A stretch of DNA of 64,000 bases from Phoronis australis. Taxonomy: Eukaryota > Phoronida > Phoronidae. How positions within the stretch are numbered: position 1 is the stretch's first letter; each line of letters begins with the position of its first letter. The translations under genes and the position numbers were made by a program. The notes beneath the pieces were generated by a model. That model was not told where the DNA came from, did not search any database, and saw nothing but the letters and a program-made list of their open reading frames with translations. The stretch covers positions 1,863,992 to 1,927,991 of the forward strand of contig NMRA01000012.1 of NCBI GenBank assembly GCA_002633005.1. The letters are read 5' to 3'. This document shows, in pieces, positions 1 to 12,400 of the stretch.

Positions 1-1956
1 GTTATCATTATCGTACCACGTATTTTCCCGCCAAACTACGTATGCATGGCAACCAAAAGAGTGATTACTTTTAGCGATCTCAAACGGCGACAACAGAAAA
101 CCAAGCAAAATGTCGAGCAGACAACCCGGTGAAAAACTGTGAGCATTTTCCACTTTTTTGACATGTTGATGTAAATTTTAGCTCCCATGAATAGTGTGAT
201 AAGACAACATCAAGTATAGCAAATGAATGAACCGATGTGCCATCTGATAGCTTATTCTCATCTCTTTGTATGGTGTAATTTCTGGTTGCCAAATCGCATG
301 CCAAATATTTTCAGCCCACGTGTTTGAAAATAGGTCAGTGTCACGAGTGTCGTACCACTACAGGTCACGGGTATGGTACCCGTGGTACGATACATGTAAC
401 CAAGAGGTACGATACACAAAACGTGATACGAGTAGGTAATGTGTTGTTTTTCTTGCGTTTTAGTACTATTTTTTTACTTTCAGGAAAATGCCATCGCCGT
501 CGTCATGGACAATGGAGGATATGCAGAACTGTCTCAAAGCTATAGATGAAGGATTGTGATTTAACGCTGCTTCTAAGCTATTTGGTATCCCAAAGCCCAC
601 TATTCGCCGTCACCCCATGGGTCTGAATAAGTACGCAAAACACACAAAGTTACGCGGAGGCCCAAAAGTTTTGCCTACAGAAATAGAAGCTGATTTGGTA
701 GAACACATAAAAGGTCTTGACAATCTTTTTTTGGTATCACGCCAAAAACTCTTATGAAACTTGCATATCAATTGGCAAAATCCCATGGCATCCATAAATT
801 TAGCGAAACAAGACAGTCTGTCAATAAAACCTGGTACTACAGCTTTATGAGACGACATCCAGAACTCAGTCTGCGCACCCCAGAAGCTACATCTACTGGT
901 CGCATGAAAGGTTTCAGCCGCCGAGCTGTTTCAGATTTCTTCGATAAATATTACGAGCTAATTGAATTACACGGATTTACTGCTGACAGAGTGTTTAATA
1001 TGGATGAAACTGGACATTCTACCGCGCAAAGGCCATCGAAAGTGATCTCAACGAAAGGGAGCAGCAACAACCACTGAACGAGGAACAAATACTACAGGTG
1101 TCCAATGTCATTCTGCCATTGGCCAATACATCCCCCCGATGCTCATCTTCAAGAGGAAAAGACTGTGTGATACCTTGAAAGTTGATGCACCCACTGGTAC
1201 TATTTTTGCCTGCACTAATTCAGGATGGATTGACTCTATAGTTTTCATTGAATAGCTTCGTCATTTTATCCGATCAGTGAATGCATCAGTTGAAAACAAA
1301 GTCCTTCTACTCAATGGACATGCATCCCACACAAAAAACCTTGACGCCATTAAGCTAGCACAAGAAAATGGTGTTTTCATTCTCTCCTTCCCCAGTCACA
1401 CAACGCACAGGCTCCAACCCTTAGATGTTAGCTTTTTTAAGTCATAATTGTGATTCCGATGGAGACTCTGATTAACCTACATAAACCCGGCAATTTAAGT
1501 TTGTTACATAAGTATAGTTGACTGGTCCATTTTGTTGTCTTTAAGTGTTGGTTTGTTCGCACATATTTATAAAGACGACTGTTAGCATTAGAGTCATAGG
1601 GAAACGCTGTTTCTTGTAATATGTTTCTATGTGGCCAATAAAAGGTTTGACTTTTTTGCACTGTCTCTTTGTTTATCTTTGCTTGGTGAAATACACGTAG
1701 TTATTAGTATAGTACCACTGGTACGATTCTGATGTCCGACAGGTACGAATTACAAAACCGGTCATGTGAATCGTACTTTTATTGACTTTTCAACAACCGT
1801 GTTTTGCAGCTAAAACATAATCATTATTCTTCTAAATCACATGTGCGGTTATACATGTGAAGCCACTTAAGGCTATGACATAGCTCCCGATTCCGTGGCT
1901 AGTTCAGCGTGGCGTACAGAGGGGTGCATCCTTAAGTGGTACGAAACCAGTAACTT
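1..1956 (+). mobile_element. pogo/Tigger-like DNA transposon, decayed
   Basis: A broken pogo-type transposase (487-1447) lies between two clusters of short words built on GTACCAC/GGTACGA (8-20, 343-425, 1700-1775, 1937-1945). The first 20 bases of the window and the reverse complement of about 1935-1954 agree at 14 of 20 positions, including TCGTACCAC, so they look like terminal inverted repeats. The right end is followed by CTTA and then by the start of the 1.66 kb duplicated segment, which would fit insertion at a TA. The left end may lie just outside the window. Family placement rests on the transposase; the inverted-repeat call is inference. Confidence 0.55.
487..1447 (+). pseudogene. pogo/Tigger-type DDE transposase, broken
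   Basis: Conceptual translation begins MPSPSSWTMEDMQNCLKAI, an N-terminal helix-turn-helix of the Psq/pogo type, and then meets a TGA in place of a residue near 557. It continues through a CENP-B-like DNA-binding part containing FMRRHPELSLRTPE (about 846-887) into the DDE_1 catalytic domain. The catalytic landmarks are FNMDETG (988-1008), LLLNGHASHTKN (about 1306-1341) and PSHTTHRLQPLDVSFFK (about 1390-1441). At least two stops (557, 1251) and two frame changes (near 735 and 1075) break the frame, so this copy cannot encode an active enzyme. The family cuts and pastes DNA at TA sites. The order and spacing of motifs make the assignment firm despite decay. Confidence 0.85.
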
Positions 1957-1959
1957 ACC

Positions 1960-3617
1960 CCTATTTGTCAAATTTTATGAAATTCCATACAGTACCTTTG
2001 AAGATACAGAGGTAAACGTAAAATACTAAAATTGCCACTAGGGAGCACACCGATAGTCAGATCCATCCGAAAATTTGCTCATGCTGTCCCATCCATGAAA
2101 GGTACACTTGCAAATTTTCATAAACAATCATCAAAGGACTTTGGAGATAGAGCAGTGAATGCCGGACAGATGCTGGATGGACACCAGATGGACGGACGGA
2201 CGGACAGGGATGACAGCATAATGAGCCAACATATAAATGTATGGGTGCATAAAAAGCAAATATGCAAAATAAATGCACGGAAAATCGGATATTTTGGAGG
2301 ATTCAAAGATCATCGATACTGCAATAGCTGCATGGGCATTCCGAGCTTTTGGTACATGTGAGCAGCAGTACTGCAGGATCCAAGGAGGACGATTAATATA
2401 GCGGGATCCAATGAGGATGATAAATACAGTAGAATCTAAGGATAATAAATACTGTAGGATCCAAGGAGGATCAATACAGGGAAATCCGAGGAGGAACAGT
2501 ACTGGAGGAACAAGTTAGAATTATCAATACCAGAGGATCCAGGGATGATAATACCTAATGATCCAAGGATGACCATTACTGGGGAGGATGATCATTTCTG
2601 TGTGGAGTATCCAAGGATCTTCAATATTGGTGGATCCAAGGAAGACAATCAATACTAGGGTGAGGAGGATCATCAATACTGGTTTATCCAAGCAGGATCA
2701 TCAACACCAGTGGATCCAAGGACGATGACTAATAAGGATCATCAATACAAGAGGATCCAATGGTGTTCATCAATACTGCAAGAAGCACGGATAACCAATA
2801 CGATAGGATCCACAGGGGATTATCAGTCGTCATGAAAACTTGTGAAAACATATGAGTGAGACATGTATGCAAGTTGAAAGAAATGAAATGACTTTAACAC
2901 TATATGGGCGAGCTTCAAGTTGTTCTGGTATCAAACTAAGCAAGAGCATAACTGCGCTCAAAAAAAGCTCCAACAATCAGCCCCTCACACCTTTCACATC
3001 ACATCAATCACAAAGTTCAAAGGCCAAAACCCCTCCCACCACTTTATCACCATAAGCCAGCCACATACCTGTATTCCGCCCTTCATCTGAAACGATGGTT
3101 GTGACTGCACTAAGACTATTAGATTTCTAAGAGATTCGAGAGGACTTAACATTGGGGAATTTAATTAGACTTTATACTCGTTTTGGTCAAATATCAAGTC
3201 AACAACTAGAATTTATTTCATTTGTTAAAACACTAAATAGTGACAATTTTGCACATGACAAAATATTATCTTTGCAGTTATGTCAGAACCACCGTGGTTT
3301 TCAAAGAGAATGTTAAGCAGGGTTTCAGTAACACAAAGTTAAACTACAGTACACGCCAAAAGTATTCGGACAAAATGACCCGGAATTCCTCATCATGACA
3401 AATGGGCAGAAGCCAAATTCATCACCAGAGTTGTTTTCTCTCATGACCGAAAATAAAGGGGAATTAACTAAGAAGGTTGAGTAAGGTGGCTAAAGCCATT
3501 CTGTAATTAGAATTTTGCTGCCCTAATAGTTATTACCAGTCCTGTTTGCTGTTAACAGAATTAGCCATCATGACAGGGAAATGGTATTTTGTCTGATTAC
3601 TTTTGTCCTGTAATGAA
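1960..3617. repeat. 1.66 kb duplicated segment, copy 1
   Basis: This segment is nearly identical to 4651-6324 in the same orientation. They differ by scattered substitutions and a few small indels, for example inside the minisatellite. Copy 1 is cut by the assembly gap at 3618, exactly where copy 2 would continue toward SSRP1 exon 10. It contains one CCACTAGGGAGC monomer (core at 2035), a GGATCC minisatellite and AT-rich unique sequence. No gene is seen in it. Confidence 0.9.
2366..2830. repeat. GGATCC minisatellite, copy 1
   Basis: Degenerate tandem units of roughly 25-30 bp with the theme AGGATCCAAGGAGGATC followed by ATCAATACTG. Units vary in length and many carry the BamHI-like GGATCC. 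The array is repeated at 5055-5535 within the second copy of the duplication. Confidence 0.85.
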
Positions 3618-3878
3618 NNNNNNNNNNNNNNNNNNNNNNNNNNNNNNNNNNNNNNNNNNNNNNNNNNNNNNNNNNNNNNNNNNNNNNNNNNNNNNNNNNN
3701 NNNNNNNNNNNNNNNNNNNNNNNNNNNNNNNNNNNNNNNNNNNNNNNNNNNNNNNNNNNNNNNNNNNNNNNNNNNNNNNNNNNNNNNNNNNNNNNNNNNN
3801 NNNNNNNNNNNNNNNNNNNNNNNNNNNNNNNNNNNNNNNNNNNNNNNNNNNNNNNNNNNNNNNNNNNNNNNNNNNNNN
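3618..3878. other. Assembly gap (261 Ns)
   Basis: Run of unknown bases. It begins exactly inside one copy of a near-identical duplication, which is typical of a repeat-induced break in assembly. By analogy with copy 2, the missing sequence could include a second copy of SSRP1 exon 10. Confidence 0.99.
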
Positions 3879-3887
3879 GGTGTGCTT

Positions 3888-4650
3888 CTAGGGGTGTTTA
3901 TTCATATCATTAGATGGCACAGAATACATCAAACCCATCCAAAAATGATGAAGGTATTGTCCTCTCTCAAAACTATTGGCCAAATTTTCATGAAAATCCA
4001 TCAAAGAACTCCAAAGATATGCAAAAAATAAAATTGCCACTAGGGGCTGCCAGATTAGTTGAACACGTACGAAAATCAATGTAAGCCTCGGTTTTCTCAT
4101 CAGAAACACATCTTCAAATTAATATATTAATGATCGTTCAAGCAATTTGGTGGATGAAGTGGGTGACGTCAAAAACCTACTCAAAAATTTTTAAAATGGC
4201 TCCCAAGTGGTGCAAAATAAAATCCTCCCAAACTTTCATACAAAATCTGCCAAGGAGTTTCAAGGACAATTAAAAATAAACAAAATTGCCACAAGGGAGC
4301 ACAGCAATAGTCCGAAGCGTCCTAATGTTGCCGTTGTCAACTTCATATAAATACACTTGCCAAATTTATTAAAAATCCTGCAGAGGGTTTAGGAGACACA
4401 GTCATGAGCACAAAAGAAACAAAACTGCCACTAGGAGGCGCGATAGTAGTGAAAGTCATCGAAACATCGTCAGCCATCCTCTTCACAGTAGGAACATATA
4501 CGCTAATTCTCAAAATCTTCCAGACTGGTTTGGTTGATAGAGGGGCGTTTGCCAAATATGACTAGAAAGCAGGAAAATGACCACTAGGTGTCGCAACATG
4601 CCTCAAATCCATCCAAAAACTGTAGGGTAGCGTCATCTCACTAACAGATA
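3888..4650. repeat. Diverged ~150 bp monomer array with CCACTAGG cores
   Basis: A run of diverged monomers, each with a CAAATTTTCATGAAA-like half and a core of the type TGCCACTAGGGG. Cores start at 4037, 4289, 4428, 4581 and 4727 (the last inside duplication copy 2), spaced 139-153 bp apart apart from one longer interval. The same family occurs at 2035, at 6600-6770 in an SSRP1 intron, and in reverse orientation at 22950-24015. No coding potential is seen. Confidence 0.75.
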
Positions 4651-6324
4651 CCTATTTGTCAAATTTTATGAAATTTCGTACAGTACCTTTGAAGATACAG
4701 AGGTAAACGTAAAAATACTAAAATTGCCACTAGGGAGCACACCAATAGTCAGATCCATCTGAAAATTTGCTCATGCTGTCCCATCCATGAAAGGAACACT
4801 TGCAAATTTTCATAAACAACCATCAAAGGGCTTTGGAGATAGAGCAGTGGATGCCGGACAGATGCTGGATGGACACCAGATGGACGGACAGACAGGGATG
4901 ACAGCGTAATGAGCCAACATATAAAAGTATGGGTGCATAAAAAGTAAATATGCACACTAAATGCACGAAAAATCGGATATTTTGGAGGATTCAAAGTAGA
5001 TCATTGATACTGCAATAGCAGCAAGGGCATTCCGAGCTTTTGGTACATGTGAGGAGCAGTACTGCAGGATCCAAGGAGGACGATTAATATTGCAGGATCC
5101 AAGGAGGATGATAAATACAGTAGAATCTAAGGATAATAAATACTGTAGGATCCAAGGAGGATCAATACAGGGAAATCCGAGGAGGAACAGTACTGGAGGA
5201 ACAAATTAGAATTATCAATACCAAATGATCCAAGGATGACCATAACTGGGAAGGATGATCAGTTCTGTGTGGAGTATCCAAGGATCTCCAATATTGGTGG
5301 ATCCAAGGAAGACAATCAATACTAGGGTGACTAATAAAGATCATCAATATTGGCGATTCAAGGAGGATCATCAATACTGGTTTATCCAAGCAGGATCATC
5401 AACACCAGTGGATCCAAGGATGATGACTAACAAGGAGGAACAAAGGATCATCAATACAAGAGGATCCAATGGTGTTCATCAATACTGCATGAAGCACGGA
5501 TAACCAATACGATAGGATCCACAGGGGATTATCAGTCATCATGAAAACTTGTGAAAACATATGTCATAGTGAGACATGTATGCAAGTTGAAAGAAATAAA
5601 ATGACTTTTATGGGCGAGCTTCAAGGTTGTTCTGGTATCAAACTAAGCAAGAGCAAAACTGCGCTCAAAAAAAGCTCCAACAATCAGCCCCTCACACCTT
5701 TCACATCACATCAATCACAAAGTTCAAAGGCCAAAACCCCTCCCACCACTTCATCACCATAAGCCAGCCACATACCTGTATTCCGCCCTTCATCTGAAAC
5801 GATGGTTGTGACTGCACTAAGACTATTAGATTTCTAAGAGATTCGAGAGGACTTAACATTGGGGAATTTAATTAGACTTTATACTCGTTTCAGTCAAATA
5901 TCAAGTCAACAACTAGAATTTATTTCATTTGTTAAAACACTAAATACTGACAATTTTGCACACGACAAAATATTATCTTTGCAGTTATGTCAGAACCACC
6001 GTGGTTTTCAAAGAGAATGTTTAGCAGGGTTTCAGTAACACAAAGTTAAACTACAGTACAAGCCAAAAGTATTCGGACAAAATGACCCGGAATTCCTCAT
6101 CATGACAGATGGGCAGAAGCCAAATTCATCACCAGAGTTGTTTTCTCTCATGACCGAAAATAAAGGGGAATTAACTAAGAAGGTTGAGTAAGGTGGCTAA
6201 AGCCATTCTGTAATTAGAATTTTGCTGCCCTAATAGTTATTACCAGTCCTGTTTGCTGTTAACAGAATTAGCCATCATGACAGGGAAATGGTATTTTGTC
6301 TGATTACTTTTGTCCTGTAATGAA
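4651..6324. repeat. 1.66 kb duplicated segment, copy 2
   Basis: Second, complete copy of the segment at 1960-3617, same orientation. It ends 25 bp before the splice donor of SSRP1 exon 10, so it lies in the following SSRP1 intron. The short ORFs shared by both copies carry no recognisable domain and are judged non-coding. Confidence 0.9.
5055..5535. repeat. GGATCC minisatellite, copy 2
   Basis: Same degenerate 25-30 bp tandem unit as at 2366-2830, with unit gains and losses relative to that copy. This shows the array has changed length since the segment duplicated. Confidence 0.85.
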
Positions 6325-6349
6325 TGTTAGAAAATTTGCACTAACTTAC

Positions 6350-6422
6350 CAACTTCCCACCAATGTTCTTCACCCTCAAATGCTTGTTCTTCACAAAATC
6401 GTACAACTTTCCATACTCATCT
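6350..6422 (-). CDS. SSRP1: SSRP1 exon 10
   Basis: Completes a lysine codon, then 24 codons, [19 protein letters not shown] to IGGKL, the end of the middle domain. Acceptor ctcaccatag, donor gtaagtta in phase 0, so coding continues further left. No match to the expected acidic region is visible down to position 1. Confidence 0.93.
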
Positions 6423-9400
6423 CTATGGTGAGAAAAAATTAGAAAACAAAGATACAGTTTAAGTTTTAATAAAACTATAACTCTTCCCTGTGGCACAGGA
6501 AATAAGTAATAAAATAAACTAGTGCTCCCCCGCCCCCACAACGTCCTATTTTCATCGTTTGCTTGCACCACCAAATGTAGAAACCTGACTAATATACAGC
6601 TGGGAATAAACATTCCCCAAACAATGATTGCATATCGCAGCGCACATCGGTTTATGAGATTCAGCCATGGGTGCAAAAAAACTGCCACTATGAGGTACCA
6701 CAGTAGTGGACGTCGTCAGAAAATCATCGTCAGCTGTCCCCTTCACAGTATGAGCATTTTGTGTGGGCGCATAAAAAATGACTGTTGCAAGTTTTCAACA
6801 GTCAATGAACCCCAATGGCTCTTCTGTTCACAGAAGATTGATGATATTACAGCAGCTCAGAGAGATAATGAGTTTCTGGGAAAATAGTTTTATCAACTTG
6901 TATTTAGTAATATTTCTCCAATCCAGTTTTACTGCTTGTTTATATTGTCTGTGAGTATGAGTGAATAAATGTCTGAAAAAAGATAACGATAAAGAGCAAG
7001 AAATACATGTAACAGGTCAAGAGCATGGCACAATTTAAAGTATAATCTTTACTCAAGGTTTGCAACAGGCTACACACATTAGCATCATGCTTACTTTTCA
7101 ATACTTGAAAACGTGTAGACATTTCCCGATTTCGTCTCCACTTCAAAATCAAACGACCTCGTTGTGGTGGCGCCGCGTGCAAAGTTGACGCTGCTGCACT
7201 CGTCAAAACGTATGTGAACTGGCGGTTTGTGCACGTAGAGGAATCCGCGCTCAAGTGGATACAGGAAGCCGTTACTGGCTTTGTACGAACATGTGATGCA
7301 ATGACCTCCACTGAACCTGGCATTAATGAGATACACATTCATGGATGATTATTAATTTCCTATACAGTGTTATAAGGTTGAACTTCCATCGTTCTTCTCT
7401 ACACAAATGACCAGTTGAATGGACACTTCACCATTATACCAAGGAATGGCCAGCTCAATACAGTCAATAAGCTCCACTGGAAATTCTCACACAGGAACAC
7501 AGCGATTAGTTTTGCACAAACTGTAAATGCATGTTTTTAGACTCAATATGCTTGTATTACCAAAATAATGCTATTATCAAATAAATTTTTGCTCATCAAG
7601 TATTTTGCATGTAGGAGTATGCATATAAGCTTCACTTACAAGTGATGCGATTTAATATTAATTTTGATTGGCTACCGAAAGTAATCAGACAAGCACTTAG
7701 TTCATCACGCCCGAATGATGTGAGGATTCTTGCTCACTAGATTGAAAACATCAAGCAAGTGATATATTTGCTTCACCACCTCGTCAACCAAAATCCTCAC
7801 GATTTATTTTGCCAGACATGAGCAATTAGTTCAACTTAAGTATACTTGAGCACATGGCTCTCTGTCTAATGGCTGAATCCTTAAATCTGGAAACCACTTA
7901 CGATTTAAATGTGCCAGGCACTGTGATTTTTCTGTTAACAAAGGCCTTCATAATTCGGCTGATTATCTCATACTCAGGACCGGACATCTCTTTGGCCAGC
8001 TTACCCTCAAACTTTTCCTGGATGTCTTCTCTAAGGACAAGAAAAATAACACTGCATAAGATAATCATAAAAAATAAAAAGAGGTAAATTTGTATTTTTT
8101 GTGAGGATTACAAAATTAAATGGAAACATTCAACACTCGCCAGAGACATACTTAAACAGCACTCAATAGGCCTGCAAATAAATTTGTTAATTAGTGATTC
8201 AGAGGAAAGAGATGTGATGAAACAGCAAAACATCAGGACACTGGATATAACGATAGTAAGAAGTCTAGTTAGCAAGTCACAAGGGATAACTTAACGTAAG
8301 TTCTTGTAGAATTCCAATTTTACCAAGTCAACACGACACATCAACAAAGGAGCTCAACACGAGGGCACTCAAGTAACCGTACTTTTCATCCAGGGTGTCA
8401 TACAAGGCATTAAATGAAAGCAGTTAACACCTTTAAGTGCAGTTACATTTATTTCTCAAAGTACTAAAACTCATCAGCAAAGAAGATAGTACCAAGAATT
8501 TACACGCGGATCGATGACCATGCATTAAAGTGAGCAAGGTCTTTTAAAGTCTCACACAGCGCTTATTAGATCAATGTGAACTGTTGACTTACTCAGATAG
8601 AGTCAGTTCCACTGTTGTTTCATCTTCCTTGTTATACAACAGAATGACAAACGGGTACCTCGTCTGACCTTGTTTGATAGGTGGGTCCAGGCTGACCTGA
8701 AGGACACATTCAATGACACAAAATAAAACTCATTAAAACACGGCAAAGTTTACTAACATGAAGCTGTTATAAACCACATTCCTTCAAAAATAACTTGATT
8801 GAGACCAGACTTAGACAGACAGCTTGTAGGGGTGCACGACAAATGATCTCAAATTAAAACAAATGGCCAGTTTTTCCAAACCCAAGAAACCACGTCTCCT
8901 TCGAATAAGAAGCAAGCTGCATTCTATTTATTAGCGACAATGATCTGAATTAAAAATTTGTTTCTTGATAAATCATATGTTCATAGCAGCTTTAATAGAC
9001 ATCCATTCTGACTCGCAGTATATGTGGTCTTCTAGTGAACAAACATACACCACAAGAACGAGTGACATAACCACAAGGTAATACATATCACGCTGGCACT
9101 TCCTGAACACATGAAAGGAGCTCACCCATCACGCCATGAAAATCACATAATCATGAAGTTACAAGGACAAATCTGACGATCTAATGCTCACATTAGTGGT
9201 TACTAAGCATTTCAGAATTGAAAAATGTTCAACAATAAAAATGTAATTGTTCTTGCCAAGATAATGAAAACATTAAAGAGAATCAGTCATTGACATTGCA
9301 TTTTGGAAACCCTTATAGATTCACTGTAAATTTAAATCGAGCAGAGCTAAGAAGTGGGAATGTGAGAGTGAATTGATTTCTTTTTCTCATCAATTGGGTT

Positions 9401-12400
9401 GTTGATTTCTATTATTGTGTTCTTAGTTTCTCAAGTCTTCTCACTTCATGTACTTGAGGAGTTGGAATTCTTGAAAGCAATGTCCTCAATCACTCCCACA
9501 AACAATCGTCTCAATAGTAAATGAGCAAAGAAAATAACATTATATTGTTGAAACATTTTGGCAATTGCAATATTTGTTATTTTAGCGGTCGAAACATGTT
9601 GATAATTAAAATTTTCTTTACTCATTTATCATTGAGACCATCATTTATGGGAGTTATTCAGTGCATTGCTTTCTAGTGTCCAACTGTCCATGTACATGAA
9701 CTGAGAAACTTGATAACAAACTAAGCTGGATATGAATTTATTATTTTATTGAAATAAATGATTAAACGAAATGTTCACTAAAAGTCTTGCATGAATTACC
9801 AAGTAGTCTATCTCAAACAGTGACCAAGAATACAGAGGACACATAATGATATACAAACCACAAAGAACATCTGTCTGTTGTCTTTATGAGGCAGTAAGAA
9901 CAATCGCAGCACTGTTGTATAAGGAATCTTGTAATCGTATGTTTTACCATGGAGTTGAAGAAATGTTGGATAGATCTTCAGATCATAACGTCCTCTGAAA
10001 ATAATTCAACAATTTAAAACAGTGTTCTCCACAACATGTTTTGACTGGCCGCAAAATCAAGATTGAATTTCGACTTGTTGAGTTTGAAAACCTATGGAAT
10101 GAGTTTGAACTTTTGGAGATTAATCAATTGTTGAGCAATTTAAATTAGGATGTTTTGGATTTTTGTCACTAGTTTAAAGCATTTATTCCAAGACTTAACA
10201 AGCAACTCCTCCACAGATGGACATATTGAACTTGTGAACATGTACATGAATCAAGTAATTCTCATCGACTATGAATTTTCTGTAGTGGAGATCACAGTAA
10301 AAAGTAGGTGCTAACCCAATTTTCATCAACTCTGATGAACATATCAATATTTACTGACAGGGGAGGTAAATTAATAGATTCGAAACATGAGCATTAAATA
10401 CATTTAACAATCAAAGACAGCTAATTATCCATGCCCTATAACAGCAGTTCATCAAAATGACAAATTAACTTCGGCAATCAAGGTTTACAAATTTGCTCAT
10501 TAGAAAAACAAAACCCACAAACCTGGGAGTGAGGCACTGTGCCTCAGGGAATAGTGCGATAGATTCACCAGTGGCTTGGATGATATCAGCCTTGGCCAAG
10601 ACGTTTTTATGAAATTCCTGAAAATTCACCAAGCGACATCAATACGTGATTCCCCCTCGACTCATCAATACAACGACCACTGCAACATGTCAACTAGTCA
10701 TAATTACCACCTCCTTATTATCCAAGCCATATTTCTAAAACATGTAGTCATGAGCCACAAAGAATTTTTGCTGAGAGACCACCACATGAAAACGTGAAGT
10801 ACAAACAAATTTCCCAACAAAAATGAGAGTTGGTAATTCTCCACTTATTTAGCACACAATATGACCAACCAATGACATTCTACTTTGTCAGATTTGTCCA
10901 AAACATAATGATCAAGAAAACCTTAGTCTGTTACTAGCATTTTTTGTACTGCGTAGATGTTATAAAATAACTTTTGGTAATTTTTTCATTATTTGTAGAA
11001 AAGAAATTGGCATTTGAAAAATGGAATATTATAATTTTAATTATAATTTTGACAATTATGTTTGTGCGAAATAGGTGAAGAATTACTGAAGATTTATCTT
11101 ACCAAGACAGGGTCGTTTTCTGTGTTACTTGCGTCTGTTGGGATGTGGAACCTCATCTCCATCAGAGAGACAGCAGCGTCATCATTCTGGTGAAACTCGA
11201 GAGTCACCTCATTTTTATTTGTGGTGCTCGCTGAGACGTTGCTGAGAGGCACTTCAAAGGCAAGCTTATTGCCGACATCAAATGTGAGGCTGTTCCCTGC
11301 AACAAGCATTCATATTACCTAGAACATAAGGCTATGGTCTTACAGTACTCAAATATAACACAGTGTCATGGGACATTTGCACTCTGATGTGAGCAATAGC
11401 AGCGATTCAAATATAAGGCTAATATTTGTGAACACCCCAAACATAACTATGCAGCATCACAATATCATATCCAGACACACTGATAATATCTGTGTGTCTT
11501 GTGTTAGCCAGTTTGGAATGTTGCCTTGTTTTGTTTGTCTTTTTGTTTTAACATCCATTCAATATTTTTATGGAATGAATTTATCCAAGCAATATTTTGT
11601 AATCTTAGACATTACTTTATATTTTGATCCTGACTGATTGTCAAAAATGATAACATGGCCTTACATTCGAAATAACAGTATGGTCTAATACACGAATAAA
11701 AGGTCACAACCTTATATCTAGGTCATTTGCATTTGAAGAGTTCTAAAAATGCATTATTTGGCCTATAAGGACATGGCCTTATATTCCAGGTAATACAGTA
11801 GAGGATGTGAAACTTAAGCGTGTCAAGAAATTGGCATAAAGTCCAACATCCGTGTTGTGTGTGCAATGCATTATTCTTCCCTTGTTAATCCACTTAAAGA
11901 ATGCTTGACATTTTGAAAAGTGGGGCAGTCAAGCAATGCACTTTTCTACGTTTACAAAAGAGGAGAGGTGAAACCAGGACGGGTCTATTGAGTATCTCAG
12001 AAACTTTTGCTGAACCAAACGAAACAGGACTCAAAACTTAACATGTTCCACTAAAAAGCACCGTTACCACGTCAACAAAAAGTTGAAATAGTCTGTTCCA
12101 CAAGTGTTGTTTGTTACCTATAAAATTAGCTGTTCCCCAGTTCCAGCCTTTTGTAGATACGTCCTGCTTTTCAAGCTCTTGAGAGTAATGTCTTTGTACA
12201 AACTGGGACAGTTTTTCATAGTCCTGAATAAAAATAACCATAAATACAGCACAACAATAACAGTATAGACATATAAAGACTTAACAAACAGAGGCCTGTT
12301 TTATCAAAGGTCGCAAATCCGATCTTGGCTAAAACTGAAGTACTTGCGATTTGAATTTCCACCATTAAACAAGCTCGTGAATGTGGTCGTCCAGCCAAAA

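Noticed and set aside
2852-3055. ORF shared with 5541-5762 in both duplication copies
   Set aside because: Sharing follows from the duplication itself; frames differ by indels and there is no domain or splice context.
3589-4031. ORFs spanning the gap
   Set aside because: They consist almost entirely of unknown bases and have no support.
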